Origin: Marisa cornuarietis
Taxonomy: Eukaryota > Mollusca > Gastropoda > Architaenioglossa > Ampullariidae
DNA length: 64,000 nucleotides
Direction of reading: 5' to 3'
NCBI GenBank assembly: GCA_004794655.1
Contig: SMMW01000585.1
Coordinates: 7,377,501 to 7,441,500 of the forward strand
Part shown: in pieces, positions 1 to 13,507 of the stretch
Layout of the letters: each line of letters begins with the position of its first letter
Numbering within the stretch: position 1 is the first letter of the stretch
Made by a program: the position numbers and the translations under genes
The notes under the pieces: model-generated
Seen by the model: the letters and a program-made list of their open reading frames with translations, nothing else
What the model was told of the DNA's origin: nothing
Database searches by the model: none

Positions 1-2524
1 CGCGGTACCCTACGTCACCCATCTCAGGCCACCCTCTTCAGCCAAGTTCTGGGCGCGCCCTGCGTGAACTCTCAAGAGATTTCAATCGAACATGACTTAC
101 CGTCGCCAGGAGGGCTGCAGGAAAGAGGAAACAGAGGACTGACGGGGGGGGGGGAAGAAGATGGGAGTTAGGGCAATAGGGTTGGGGGTTGGAGACTGCA
201 GGCGGCGATGAATTATGAGGTTCGGATGGCGACTGCGTACCGCACGGTCGCCGCTGTCAGTCCACTATACCCTGATGTCGCCACTAGTCTGCCGCCATCG
301 CGCCCAAAGCCGGGGCTGCAGGAACCCAAAAGGTTTCACGGCTTCTAGAGAGAGAAAGGGGGACCTTCCGTATGGTTCCAGACAAATGTTTTCTTGGCGA
401 TGCTGCCCGATGTGACAAGCAGCCCTGAAGAATTTTAATCTTTACTGATTAGTTTTTCGACTCGCGACGCTAAGTGTCAAAATGACTATGGGTCTTACTT
501 TTGATCAAAAGGAAACAAAAGAATAACTCCTATTCCCGACATGTGATGGGGGAGTCTGAATGTTTATAAAGGACTGTCTGTGTAAAAATGGTAGACCATA
601 TTACTGACGACTGCACATGTAAATCATTGAGGAGGCAAAGGATTTGACGGGTGTGGTACCTGCTTGTCTGATTTTGATGTAGGTACTACACATTGTAATT
701 TATATGCGACCTTTTTTTCTTTTTTTATTTCGCTTGGAGTAAACAGTCTGCTGAATGCATTGGTAACTTTGTAATTTCCGAATGACATCTTTCCTTTTAT
801 GGTGTACAGATCTGAATCATGTCTGATATCTTGGACTGTCCAAAAGCAAATCATGGCCGAATAGAGAAATCTGGGTATTCATTGTCCTGTACGCCACATC
901 ACCGTCATATTCTAATATTCCTAATAATTTTATGTCTTTTGTGCTGTACTTTTTTGTGAAACACATTGACCTTGCTACATATTGAGTAAATGTGCTTGAT
1001 AAGTGAATGATCTTGTGTTAATATCACGTATCGATCATTGAGAAGATGGGTTCTGGATGACCACATGCCAGTATTGAACATCAATCATTTTGGAAGGGCT
1101 AGTATTCGACTGGCCACAAGTTCACTTCAAGAGTCACTCGTTTATGGGGGCTAGTACTTGTTAGTATCATGTGTCTATCCTTTCGGAGGCTGGACCTTGG
1201 CATCAAGTATCAAGAATATCACAGGTTATTAAACATGTCAAGTCTAGAATTTTAATAGCACCAGTGTCAGTCATGTAAAGGCCCAGGTTTTGGTTCCTTA
1301 GTCTGGGAGAGTGGTTAATACCGGCAAGACGAGTTTTAGGTGAAACAAATATTGAGCCCTATAGCATAGCCATTAACACGCAAAGCTTCTTATTTTGACA
1401 TGTTAAGCATACGTTCTATGTTCCTAGGCGACGTGCTAAAACCAACCATTTTGTAGAAAAAAAAATTTCTTGCATTTTAACTTCGACAAATGTATCATTA
1501 CAGAAATTCAGCATACAAAATATAACACTGAAGATGGAAATTTTAATTTTCGATAGTTAAGTATTGTTTTTAAACATGCAATATTAATATAAGCTTGTAG
1601 ATTAGAAAACGTGTTAGGACGAGTCACCTTGTTCATAGACTGAATGTCCATATACATCCCGTTGAATTCGAACTTTCTTTAGCTACTATTCCTGTATGTT
1701 TTAGAAATGGTTCAGAATTTCTTTTGCTGCATATTAAACAGCGTCTAAAGCACTTTTACCAAACACAGTATCAACAACAGAGTGCGACATCCTCATTTCG
1801 TTCGAAAGCACGACAGCTGTGCAAAACAGCTCCTCCTCCCTTCATTGAAAGCCCACGCTACTACATTTCAGTTTGTCTTCCTTCGAGCCCATAAAAAAAC
1901 GAAAGGCAAACATTGACGAATGATTTACAAAGAAGGCAATCCATAAGACCAAGTCGAATTCAATGTGCGTATTCCGGTGACCACACATCCATTTTTCCTG
2001 ACTCGCTGGGCGCCAGACGCAGTAACCTCGGCACAGTCTCAGTTATTCTGGTCACATCTACCAGCAACGACGACAATTCACCTTCAAAAGACTCTCATTC
2101 AACTCCGATGCTGAGTTTGTTGTCATTCGGCAACGATGGATGCTGGGAGAGGCCATGGAGGGTGTAGTGACCAAACCGACTTCTTCTGACAAAATTACTG
2201 TCATTTTCTCTTTCTTCTTTCTTTTTTCATTTTCTTTCTTTATCAATCTTAAACTCTTTCCCTCTCATTTGTTCTCCTTCTTTCTTTCTTACCATCTTGC
2301 TTTTTGTTTGTTCGAGCACGCGCTCGCACGCACGCACGCACGCACACAGACAGCTATTCGTGCATTCTAATATATGTGCAATTGTTTTCTTAACATATAC
2401 CTACAGTGAGTTGTCGAGAAGACGTCTAGAAATGATTGTAAATGGAGAACTTGAGACGTAAACACATTTTATGTTATTATAAAGCCTTTAATAAAAACTG
2501 GTGTTCTAATGTTACTGTCGGCAG
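1..2524. other. Non-coding, no gene recognised
   Basis: Only short uninformative reading frames. A pyrimidine-rich stretch (about 2190-2300) is followed by a short (CGCA)n at 2318-2346. Confidence 0.6.
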
Positions 2525-2880
2525 ACACAAAAAAAACTCCTGAAACCAATTATTATGATGTTTTGTAAATGGCGTAGCTCCATAATACTGGTCAATATTG
2601 ATCACGGATCAGTTTATAGTTCATGTAAAAACAATCTACATGCAAGCTACAATTCGATAGAATACCACTGGATGCAGAGATCCCGATAACAGGACTACCC
2701 ATACACAAAAAAAACTCCTGAAACCAATTATTATGATGTTTTGTAAATGGCGTAGCTCCATAATACTGGTCAATATTGATCACGGATCAGTTTATAGTTC
2801 ATGTAAAAACAATCTACATGCAAGCTACAATTCGATAGAATACCACTGGATGCAGAGATCCCGATAACAGGACTACCCAT
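2525..2880. repeat. Perfect 178-bp tandem duplication
   Basis: 2525-2702 and 2703-2880 are identical base for base, including the run of eight A near the start. The unit begins ACACAAAAAAAACTCC and ends GACTACCCAT. No coding content. Confidence 0.95.
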
Positions 2881-3131
2881 AAAGGAAAGTTTATTTATGT
2901 ATTTCCTGTAGACTACTTCATAACAGCCGTCATGGTCATCAGACCCTGCAAAGTCAGTCCCGTTGAGAACAGTAAGAGGAGACAAAAAGAAAACGAAAGG
3001 GAGAGACAGGAGACTGGCTTGGCTGCCCTGTCATTCAGATTGCAGAGAATATTAAAGAGATGAGAAGGCGGGAGTTGGCTGTGAGACCATGAGGGTGAAC
3101 GAACCCGCGGCAAACAAGCTTAGGAACTTCT

Positions 3132-3240
<109 letters not shown>

Positions 3241-6200
3241 AAATACAGTTTGCGGGTGTGGTAGTTGCACGCCGTGGTTGTTTGTGTTGTATGGGATGTG
3301 ATGCATACGTTAGACGATTGGCGTATTCAGAACAAAACGTCTGTGTGTACTGAAAGTCATTGTCGTTGTCCAGACAATAAGATATACGAAATTGGCTGCG
3401 CGCAGACACATATGTACACGCATATAGACATCAAGACGCACACTGAAACACTCACATATCCACACGCACGCAAAGTAAAAAAAAAATACTCTTATCCCAC
3501 TCGCTCCTTATCATCTTCCCACCACACGAACAGACCACAAGGACGGCGAAAGCGAGGTTGTCCAAGGCAACCCCGTCATGAGCATCAACGAAGGACTTTG
3601 AGGCGGAGACATGGACGCGTAGCGAGGGCTAGGACACAATCACCTCGGCTGCTCTCTGCTCTTCTGATTGACGTCAATGCTTTATTTCTTAGTCCCATTA
3701 AAGTTTCATGAGAGGACCCAAGTCCTCGTTATCTCGTGGTCTGGCAGCCTGTGAGAGTGCGTCTGTTTACCTACTGCAAGGCGTCAATATATTTTGCCAC
3801 AGCTAGTTTCCTAGTCCATGACCTCAATGAGACAGACTTGTGCCGCTTGTTTTTCAGCTGAAAGCAGGCGCTCCGTTCCCTCTTTCTTAGTGGGGAGGTA
3901 GAGGAAGAAAGATTCTTGCACGCATATTATAATAGACATCGCTATCATCAAATCAGCTTATTAACGTATTGTTATTATTATCATTGTTATCACAGAATTT
4001 TCTAAAAGTTAAGCAACTGCATTAAAAAATTTAAATTTAAATTTAAAAAAGGAATTAAAAATAAAACTATTTCTCTCTCTCTCTTTCATTGAAAGTATAA
4101 GCAAAACGTCAAAGTCTTTAAAAACAGCGAGAATGATCATGCGTTTCGGCATTCCTATATGAGATCATTACAAATACATTTTGTCCCTGGTTTCAGTTTT
4201 CATGAGCGGCCTGCGTTAGTCCTATTCAGCAAACATCTGTTGTTTTTTTATTATTTAACAAACACAATATAAATACATCACATTACCCATTAAAATTCCA
4301 TTTTCATTTCCAGGATACATTCATTCAGTATAGGAGGGGGGAAAGAGTAGAGAGGAAAGATGTAGAGAAAGAGTGAAAGAAAGAAGTAGTGAGAACATCC
4401 CAGCTTCCACTAACTGTGCTTTTAATAATTGTTGATATTGTTTCCACATTACTTCAGATAGGTCTAATTTATTATTTAAAATACTATGGTAGCTTTCTAT
4501 ATTATATCTATATTTTACAATCTTCAAAAAAAATGTATAGAGGGTATACAGTTTTTCCATTTGCATACAATTGCTCTTGATTTTGCAATTAACTTCAGGC
4601 ATCAGTGATTCTGAAATTAAAAAGTAATCTAGGCGGCTTTTACACAATAAATGTCCAAACAATCCAAATTTGTACTAAAAAAATATATCACTGGATTCGG
4701 CTTGGCGAGGCGAGTACCGTGGATTATGATATTATTCAATAATCTTTATCTAGTAGCTGCCAATCCGGTAAAAGTCGGCGAGACCTGCTAAGCTGCTGCC
4801 ACTCGCACTGAATGATCGCTCACCCTCCTGCAAACATCTGTTAGGAGGAAAAATCTTGCTTAGAGATTTAGTTGATCCTAACACGAAGATTAGATTTTCT
4901 GAGTTGGAACATATTTAAGAAAAAAACTGTTATAGTCTGCTTACATATATCCTTCTGCTATTGAATTTGCAATTAATTGTTCTAAGACGTCTTTCTTCTT
5001 GCTGTTTAAAAAACAATTTTCTGCTCAGTGGAGATATGGTTGAAGCCAAAGTAAACAATAGCTTTTGGCTAGACACAAAATATAGGCTGTGGCTACTCTT
5101 TGAGGTCAACTATCTCAATAACATTAAAACTGTTTTGCATCGTGCCTGCAGTTGAGACCAAAGCCTTCACACGGCCTGACTTTTGTAAACATCAACTCTT
5201 CACTTACTAGGAAAAGTGACCCCTGGAATCGAAGCCATTGATAGAGCGTGCCGTGCCTGCATGGCTGGATTGGTGGAATGGATTACTTTCTCCTCAGTTT
5301 ACCTGAATCCACTTTGTGCACCTGTTTTGCGGCCGGTAAACAGTTACCTCCCTTTCCTGTGCAAAGTGTACCAGACAGCGCGTGCAACCTTCAGCCAGCG
5401 TGCACAGAGCATCTAAGGTTTTTTGCGTCTACCAAAGAAGTACACAGAACTTTTCACCTTGGATTTCATTTTTTACTTTCATCTGTTCACTGGAAAGCAA
5501 TTATTTTGTGTCCGAAATTTTATTAAGGGGAGATAATTATGAGACGGTAGTATTATTAATGGTAGTGTTCTATTGAAAATTCAACATTCAACAGTTTGAG
5601 TATATTGGTTTTTAATCTAGTTCTCCTAACCAGTTCAGGATATATCCCTGGTCCAGGGGGGATCCTATTTTCTTTTTAAATCGATCACCTGATACATTCG
5701 TGTTATTCTAGTTTCTCCTTAATCCGTTTAGGCCAAGATCTTGCTGGATTGTCTGAACAGTATTAATATAGCTAGACAATGATTTATAGTAAGTTTAGTA
5801 GTGTTTTGAATATAACACTTGGCGGATCATCAGAAGTATTTACATTTATCAATCGATATCAAAAACAACGCATTCTACATTTGGTAAGAATTAAGGAAGC
5901 GTCCACACTAAGCAAGATGGTGTTGACTATTTTATTTTCAGCAGCATTTTGTAGAACCTTAACTGTAGTTTAACACAAATTTCACTAATTTCTGATGCCT
6001 GTATTTCACAACCATAATTAAGCATTTCAAGAACAATTCTGTCAAATCAATTGTTTTTAGTGGTAGTTGTAACTGCTTACATTTTGTAAGTATAACAAAC
6101 GTGCCTCTTGAAACTCTGGCGTAAAAATCGTTTGTTGTGCTACATGAACTTTGTTATTAGAATTGATTTTCTGTCCTGTGTAAAATAAATGTGATCTACG

Positions 6201-8029
6201 ATTTCACGGTCTTATAGAGACCATCTCAGCTTCCGTTTAAAAATGAAACAGAGCGCCTTTCAACTTTGTAATTAATACAACCATAGTGATAACATCTCAA
6301 GGTCGAGCTTAACAAATGCTTACAACATCTCAACCTTATAACTTGAATAACTTTTATTATCTTTTCATTAGACATCTCAGCGTGATGTATTCAACATATT
6401 TGCTTGGTGTGGCTCTACAGTACTCGTAATCCACAATGGTTGTATTAATTACAAAGTTGCGGATGCCTGAAGATGTTTTTTAGGGTAAAATTACTAGATG
6501 CCTGCTATCTTTGTAGACAAAGTGTAGTCAGACAAAATAGAAACGATTCTCACATTCTCTTCAATTATGTCCCAACAGCCTGCTCTTGCTTTGTTGATTG
6601 TGTATAGATCACTGACAACATGATGGATCGCTGGTCTCCGCTACACAGCGTTTCAGGTGCACAATCAAAGCACATGCCCCGCCGAGATGTTTATCATAAT
6701 CAATCATCCCACAAATAAATGTGATGCTTCTCATACATTCCTTATTGGCGGCGGCTTATTTTATTTTGCGCAGATAGACAGCTAAGACTACTCGCGACTT
6801 GAATTTCAAAGAGAATTTCAGAAAAAAAAACATTTTGATAGAGAATGTACATGGGCTACCTGCCAAGTCATTTTGATGGGGAACTAAACACATACCTTGG
6901 CCATCAACGAAAGAGAGCAAAAATTTCAATATGGCGTCAGACATTCGGTAAACAGCGACGACAGAGACGGTGAAGATTAGACAGGTAAGAGGACAAATCG
7001 TCAAACCATGAGAATGTCGGTGTCATTCAGTGTAACGGCTTAACTTTAAAAACTGTGTGATGAAAGTGTCACAAGTACCTGACAGCTTTATGGGGCATAA
7101 AAAATGTTCCAGTTCTTTGAAATAAAAATTAGGCATATGTTACAGATATTTTACACCACAATGGGACGAAAAACATGTGATATGTATTTGACAACAGCGT
7201 ACAGGCCTGTTTAAAAAATACGTTGTGTAAAGAGTTTTACACATGTTTACAATACCCGTGCAAGCAAGGATGCTTCTGGGGTTTTTTACATCTATTTGAT
7301 CTCTGGAGAGCCTGTGAGATTTGTGTGCCAATACAACGGTTAGAGAAGATGGGTGCGTTTTACCTCATTAGTTTCTCTGAGCAGAGGCTGGGTGAGTGTT
7401 GGCACCCATACAAGTCTTGGCACAGACCAATACATCATCCAAAGACCTTCTGCCTTCTTACAAGCTATCCTTGATTTCCACCCCTCCTTTGAGCCAACAC
7501 CTTCCCCTGCAGTTCATAACTACACAAAACAGACGAGTAAACTTCTCGAGGTGACGCCTGACGATTACGTGGCCCGCGTGTATTCCAGCGATGGGTGGTT
7601 ATCCTTCCCGACCTTGACACTTAACCTTTTATTTCGTCCACGAAATCAATCGAATATACAGCAAAAATAATGATGTCGTTTTTGCTGATGTAAAAGGGTT
7701 TTTGTTTTGTTGTTGTTGTTGTTGTTGTTGTTTTAAGTTGGGGGGGTTTTGTTGTTTTTTTGTTGTTTTTTTTTTTTTTGCTTTGTGTGGGAGTTTTGTC
7801 AATTTGGCATCTCCATTAATTTATCCAAGAGTTGTTTGCTCTGAGCTCTGGAAACTTGCCATTTCCATTTATTTACGGTAGTCTTGTTTATGCTGGGAGG
7901 AAAATTGGTGTTGTCAGCCAAGTCGTCAGCTCTGGCGATATCATGGCAATGCAGACGGTCCTATAAACAAGTGCCGCATGCACAGAAAGAACAAAATAAA
8001 GACAAGGTCGGTACTCGGGACACCCGATC
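3241..8029. other. Non-coding, no gene recognised
   Basis: Nothing with coding character on either strand. It contains the inverted repeat at 6261-6459, an A/T-only block near 4023-4060, and T/G-rich low complexity with (TTG)n at about 7700-7780. Confidence 0.55.
6261..6459. repeat. Perfect 24-bp inverted repeat, 151-nt loop
   Basis: 6261-6284 (CAACTTTGTAATTAATACAA then CCAT) is the exact reverse complement of 6436-6459. The similarity stops at both edges. It could be a very short foldback element; no target duplication was recognised. Confidence 0.85.
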
Positions 8030-9290
8030 CTCACTGTATTGGCGACAGGTGCCTGTCCTCTACGCCACCAGTGGCGCCCAAACTATCAGTGTTTGTGATG
8101 ACACAATGTTTGAGATGACACCTTTTGGACAGAGTTTTACACAGACCCACAAACTGACTTTAGCGGATATCCACCATCCCCACAAAGAATCGAGAACATG
8201 ATTTTGGCACTCTCCATATGGTTTGGTTCATAATCAGATTGACTAAATCCTGCTGCCAAGTCGTTTCAAATCCAGCATCAGAGCCAAAACAAAGATAAGA
8301 TCCATCGGCAGACATAGGCAGTGACAACGGCCTTGTCTTAATGACCCTGAAGCTGAAGATTTAGAGGAAGAAACATCACTCGAACATCCGCTCAATACGC
8401 TTTGATTTAGAAAAGCTGAAAGACCCAGGTATTGCAAAGATTTTCAAGACTCAAAGTGGAGAAAAGCAGCCCTGGTTTCAGCAAAAAAAAGGCCTAGCAG
8501 TTATGGAAGACTCTCATCAAGACATGTCCACGTCTCAAATGAGTTTCTCAACAAAGGTGGAGAAGAAACAATAACCGCTTTTACTACCATTGCCAGAACA
8601 GGTTGACTTCTGAACAGTCAGGAGCACCGTTAAACAAATCCTCAACTGCCGCATTCAGTCCAAAAAAAATCGACAACGTCAGCGAGATCTCTTCCACAAC
8701 TTCAATGATATTTTTTTAATGTGTTTTAACAAGGTCTGGCGCGCACTGTTGTGGTATGGGATGCGAAGATTAGACATTGAAGAAGGTCTCGTTGAAGTCA
8801 TCGAAGCGCAATGAGTGCAGCGCTGCTCAAGTATCAGCTGAGGTGCAGACTAGTGTATGTCTATCAAGGGCCCCTCCTGTTTTTGTACCTCTCATCTTCT
8901 TGTAGAACATCATGCGAGGAACCCTTCATGACCCACACACACACACACACACTTCGATGTCCATCGGTGGGAGGCCACTTTGCAACATATACGCAGTGGG
9001 AATGTATATGGAATGGAGGCCAGCACTGAAAAAGTAAAGGCATGGTTAACACTACTTGCAACAACAAAGTAGAGCTCTACTTGAACGGAGTACAGTTCAA
9101 GGAGGTATGCACTTTCAAGTACCTGGAAAACAGCCTAAAAATGGCAGCTGCATAGCAGAAATTCGCCTTGTGATTGCATGATCAGGGTTTGCTGCCGAGT
9201 ACTGAATGTACAAGTCCTGCTGTACAAATGCGAGACCTGGGGATAGAAGCAAAATTAAAAGCATTTTTTCCAAAAATCGTTCCTATGCCA
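8030..9290 (+). mobile_element. Decayed LINE with endonuclease and reverse transcriptase remnants
   Basis: Fragments in shifting frames line up in the order of one element: WHSPYGLVHNQID (8205 on) and ADIGSDNGLVLMTLKLK (about 8310-8360), the end of an APE-type endonuclease; IRFDLEKLKDPGIAKIF (8393-8445), the linker; NFNDIFLMCFNKVW (about 8700-8750), start of reverse transcriptase; IGGRPLCN (about 8965); ELYLNGVQFKEVCTFKYL (9070-9125); LLYKCETW (about 9210). These match the same boxes in the better preserved copy at 37432-38462, so both belong to one family. Several stops and frameshifts rule out function. A short (CA)n lies inside at 8936-8951. Confidence 0.85.
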
Positions 9291-9602
9291 TTTATTTGAG
9301 TTGCACAAGTGCATATATCCTGACAGACAGGCTTAAGCAGCTTTATCTTATTTAAAGGTCAAGTCGATTGCTGAGCAAAAATCGCTAGAAACAGAGCACA
9401 AAGTATCACAAAAACATGTTCCGGTGGTCTTTTATGACAGAGAGGCATGAAAGATTTTATATTAATATTTTTCTCTAAAGCACACCTGGATTTGTCGAGA
9501 AAACAGGAAGTGACGAAACGAACGTATTTCTAAAAATAGCGCCGTTCGCACAAGCATAAGTCGAAGAGAAAAGATGCAATCCTCGGTAAAAGAAAACTGA
9601 GC

Positions 9603-9880
9603 AGGATACATTGTGCTGTTGCTGAATGTTCTCTTCGACACTCAGATGGAGTTAGTTTGTACTCATGAAGGAAATCCTAAAGATAATGGCAGCAAACGCC
9701 AGTGGATTAACTGTTCAAACGTGCCGTGCAAACTTGGTCCCCACACCGCACTCATGAATTTGCTCAAAACATTTCAAAATCGATTGTTATCCAGTCACTT
9801 ATACAGTACAAGCAAGTCTTGGACTTTCAGTAAACTGAAGAAATCTTATTCCTACACCAGTGCTTACTATACAACAGCAC
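9603..9880 (+). pseudogene. Frameshifted THAP-type zinc finger remnant
   Basis: In one frame 9609-9660 reads HCAVAECSLRHSDGVSLYS then a stop. A second frame gives NPKDNGSKRQWIN, and a third gives CSKHFKIDCYPVT at 9761-9800. Together these hold the C2CH pattern of a THAP domain (C-x4-C at the start, C-x2-H in CSKHF) and the PKD...W box, in the right order and spacing of roughly 60 residues. At least two frameshifts break it. THAP domains occur in host regulators and in P-element-type transposases; which origin applies here is not visible. No further domain is recognised downstream to 9950. Confidence 0.65.
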
Positions 9881-10868
9881 GAGATGTTAAAACCAACTAC
9901 GACTGCTGGTAGATCAAGCATCAGATATGTAACATCGACGGTTTCTACACCGTCTGGTCTACAAGTAACATCGTGTGACAGTAACAAACACATCATCAGT
10001 CGTATCTTTATCCAGCATAATGATAACAACAACTGACAGTGTGAGGGCACTATTGATGTGTGTGATCGAAACAGCTTAAAAGAGGGAATAAAAGAGGGTT
10101 GAGGGTGATAAACATATTATAAGGAGCTTAAACGGGAACACGTGCGATCGAGTATCAGTAAGTAAATAGAAAATTTTGCATGCAGCTAAATGAGGAAGAA
10201 ATAAGTTTTTACATAGATAAACATGTTTCAAACTATCATTATATTTCTAATTGTAAAAAACATTCCTTATCAGCAGTCAGTTGTAACTATTGTTCCCCGT
10301 TAAATTTTGAGCTGATTGACTTACCAGTCTGTTGAATGAATTCAGTTTGGACCATTTAATGATTTTTTAACTTCATTCGAAGCTTCTAAATAAAGTTCCA
10401 ATCTGTAGGGCTGTATTATTAATTCAGCTGTTTCATTTTTGGGCGAACAAAATCGCTTCTTGAACACGACAACCTGAGTGATGTTTCTTCATTTCACTCG
10501 AAGACATGCAAATTACGTTACAAATTTGTTACAAGTACTTCGATCACGTGAGAGAACTCTTCAGTATAGGAGAGTAATTTTTTACCGCCTTCTTACTTGC
10601 AGGTGAGAATGCCGATGTTTGAAGGCTTATATCTTTAACATTAAGGATCATTATGTACTCATATTTTGGGAATTATTATTTTAAAACGAGTTTAACCCGA
10701 TCATAAAGAAACAATGTTGCAATCGGGTAGACCTTTAAAACATTAGTTGTTTTTTAAGTTCTAAAATTGTGTTGCGCACTGTTTGTATAGAAGTGATTAT
10801 CTAAACAAATAAGTTAGAAATGTGTTGTGTAGCTGACCCTTAGACTGTGCTTTCTAACACAACAAAGG

Positions 10869-10981
10869 ATGCAGGCATCGAGTTCTGAGGAGACGAGCGA
10901 TATTCGGCGGGAAACGGTGGCGCTGAGCCAGAGGATAATAAGTGCGCTATTGCTTGTTTGTGTTTCTTATCGGTTAGCAAT
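10869..10981 (+). other. Possible first coding exon of an unidentified gene
   Basis: ATG at 10869 opens 37 codons plus two bases that run to a consensus donor GTAAGT at 10982. The peptide starts MQASSSEETSDIRRE and ends in a hydrophobic stretch (IISALLLVCVSY) that could be a signal anchor. The segment is GC-richer than its AT-rich flanks. No matching second exon was found downstream, so this is only a candidate. Confidence 0.25.
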
Positions 10982-12000
10982 GTAAGTAATATAATTTGCA
11001 GAAAAATATTTTTTTATTTCAGTTTAAATACAAGTTATAAGGTCACAGAATTGTGGAAAGTTTTGATTCGGTGGTTGCAACAATGTCTGATCATGTGCGG
11101 GAGTAAAAACAAACATTTATTCATGGAATTGTATTTTTAGGCTGATGAAGGAGATAAGAATATAACAAATATTGAAACAGTTCCATTCAGCAAAATTCAC
11201 TCTAAGATTAATTAAATACATACAAATGTATCTTAGGATACAAAAAAATAAAATTTCTTGTGTTTCTGGTACCGCTCTAACGCTGACTTTGTAAAAAAAT
11301 TACTTTTCTGACATGAAATAAAGTTGACACAAGCGTCTTGACGACTACACGGATAACCGTATGCTGTTCATCGTAGATATGCGCGACAGTCGTGTCCAAG
11401 AACTAAACAAAAGTTAGCATTCTGCTAGCATAATGCTAAGTTGGTGGTATATCATCTCGCTGGTTTGTGGATCCCGACACTGGATAACAGGGAAAGTAAA
11501 TATGTTCTTCCAGCAGACTTCTCCACAGACTTTCTGCTCGTTGCAGCGCGAAAGATTGCCATTCGGTGAAGATCTGGTGCTGGTGAGTGAAGAACGAGTC
11601 TGTTTACGCTTCAGCGAAGTAAATTTTTTTCTGCCAAGTGTCTATCGATTGTGATACGCGGCTCATGCCAGGTCTCCCCCAGCACACACACACACACATG
11701 GGATGATGCACTGATGTATGCAGATGCACCGCTGACTACACTCCCTTGATCTCCCTTAATAAGCCCACTACAGTAATTTCAGACAGGTCACGTGTGTTGC
11801 ATGACGTAGGCAGGTACGGACCATGGAGTTATATAAGGTAACTTCGTGGTACAAACATTTGGGATGTGAATGGCCTTTGACCAATCTGCCAGCGCTTATC
11901 GCATTCTCGAAATGAACACATCTTGAAGGAACAAATGTTTTGTTTGTGTGAGGTTTTTTTTGGTAAAAATTAAAATTTGATGAAGGAAACATTTTTGTTG

Positions 12001-12060
12001 ACACCTAGAATTCGATGCTTGATCAGTCAGACACCTAGAATTCGATGCTTGATCAGCCAG
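12001..12060. repeat. 30-bp tandem duplication
   Basis: Two adjacent 30-bp units starting ACACCTAGAATTCGATGC; they differ at one position (GATCAGTCAG versus GATCAGCCAG). Confidence 0.95.
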
Positions 12061-13507
12061 GTCAGTATTTACGTCGGCGCAAAAAAAAAAAGTCGGGCTG
12101 CATGTAAGTCACGCCATTGTTGTTCTTATTGGATCACGTGACCACATTCAACAAGCGTGCAGTCTCTCTAGATCCGAGAGTGCACTTGTTTTACAGTCTT
12201 TGTTGCGATGTCACGGTTAGAAACAGGCTAGAGCACGATGCACGTGCAGAATGGGTTTGTAAGCTGACAAGCCGATTGTCCGCCTTCAAACCCCCATCTC
12301 GCTTCCCGCTTCCTGCTCCACGCACATCACAACAAGTGTAGCCTTGGATGTGTGTCCGTCCTGTGAAGTTTCCTGTCAGGAGCAGCATCTGAATATCACA
12401 TGAACATGCATCCATTTCCATTAAGCACGACTTTTAAAGCTTCATGTCTGCGGTACAAGTGAGGCCATGATTGAATCATGGCATGACGCCCATGAGCTGT
12501 GGGTCAGAAACAGTGGAACCCTACTGCCTCCCCACCCCCTCCTCCAGTCTCTAGCCCGACAGCTTTTCTCTGCTGCTACATTCAGTGAAAACGAGATAAA
12601 ATCTGCTAGAACTTGTTCATCGTGCTCAAAAACAGTCAAAGACTATGATGATGTTTGGAGACAGTTGCAGACTTAATGCTTTAATGTGTGTACACCCCGT
12701 GCAGGTTGCATTAAGCGTAGCTATCGTGGCATCGGTGATAATGTCGATGTGCCTCTGTTGTGAGTGGTGTGCACCGTGACGTGCTGAGGACAATTAAAAT
12801 AATCTTGTCGGTGAAGTGTCTCGTCTGTCAACTGGAGTGGGTCAAGCGCTCGTGGAAGCCTGCCGTAGGACGAGCCGTCCACACATGCACACATGGTTTT
12901 GTCAATCAACTGCCTGCGGGATGTTCGTGTTGCCGGGAAAAGATGGTGACGTTATCAAACGCCATCTTTGTAACCTGCTCAGGTCTGGCGATGCGTTGAG
13001 GGGGTGGGGGGTCAGGGAGAGGTAGTGTACCCGGACACGCCGCTGTCGAGGGAGCGTGGCCTTGGTCTGTATTTTGTTTCTCGTTTTTTTTTCTCTTAAA
13101 CAAACGTCTGGGGAAAAAAATACCAAAGCATTAAACATGAAGAAATCGTGTTTCAAGTCACTGGTGAGGTGGTGAGGTGGGCCGGCGGGGTAGTGCGGTT
13201 AGAGAGAGAGGTGTAGTCAAGGCTATCATTTTCCTGTCAGGATGGATGTGCTTGGTGTCGGAAGGCCACTGGACACCGACTATTTTCATGCATCGAGGTG
13301 TGATTTATCTACCACTAAGGGAGTCTACACGCAATGCCACTGACAGTGAAGAGGAAGGTATGTGACCGATGTGTTGGCGACTCTGTAAACAGACCCCTGG
13401 TGCTCCACCCTGTAAGTGAGAAGTGTCAGAAAGGTGTAATTTTTTTCATAGTTGGTTAACAGGACACGATGAGTTTTCTTCTTCTCCTATTTCTCCATCA
13501 CTAGAGT

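Larger units (their letters stand above)
9951..13499. other. Non-coding apart from one candidate exon
   Basis: Contains the candidate exon at 10869-10981, the 30-bp duplication at 12001 and a short (AC)n at 11683-11698. Other frames are short and without recognisable motifs. Confidence 0.5.
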
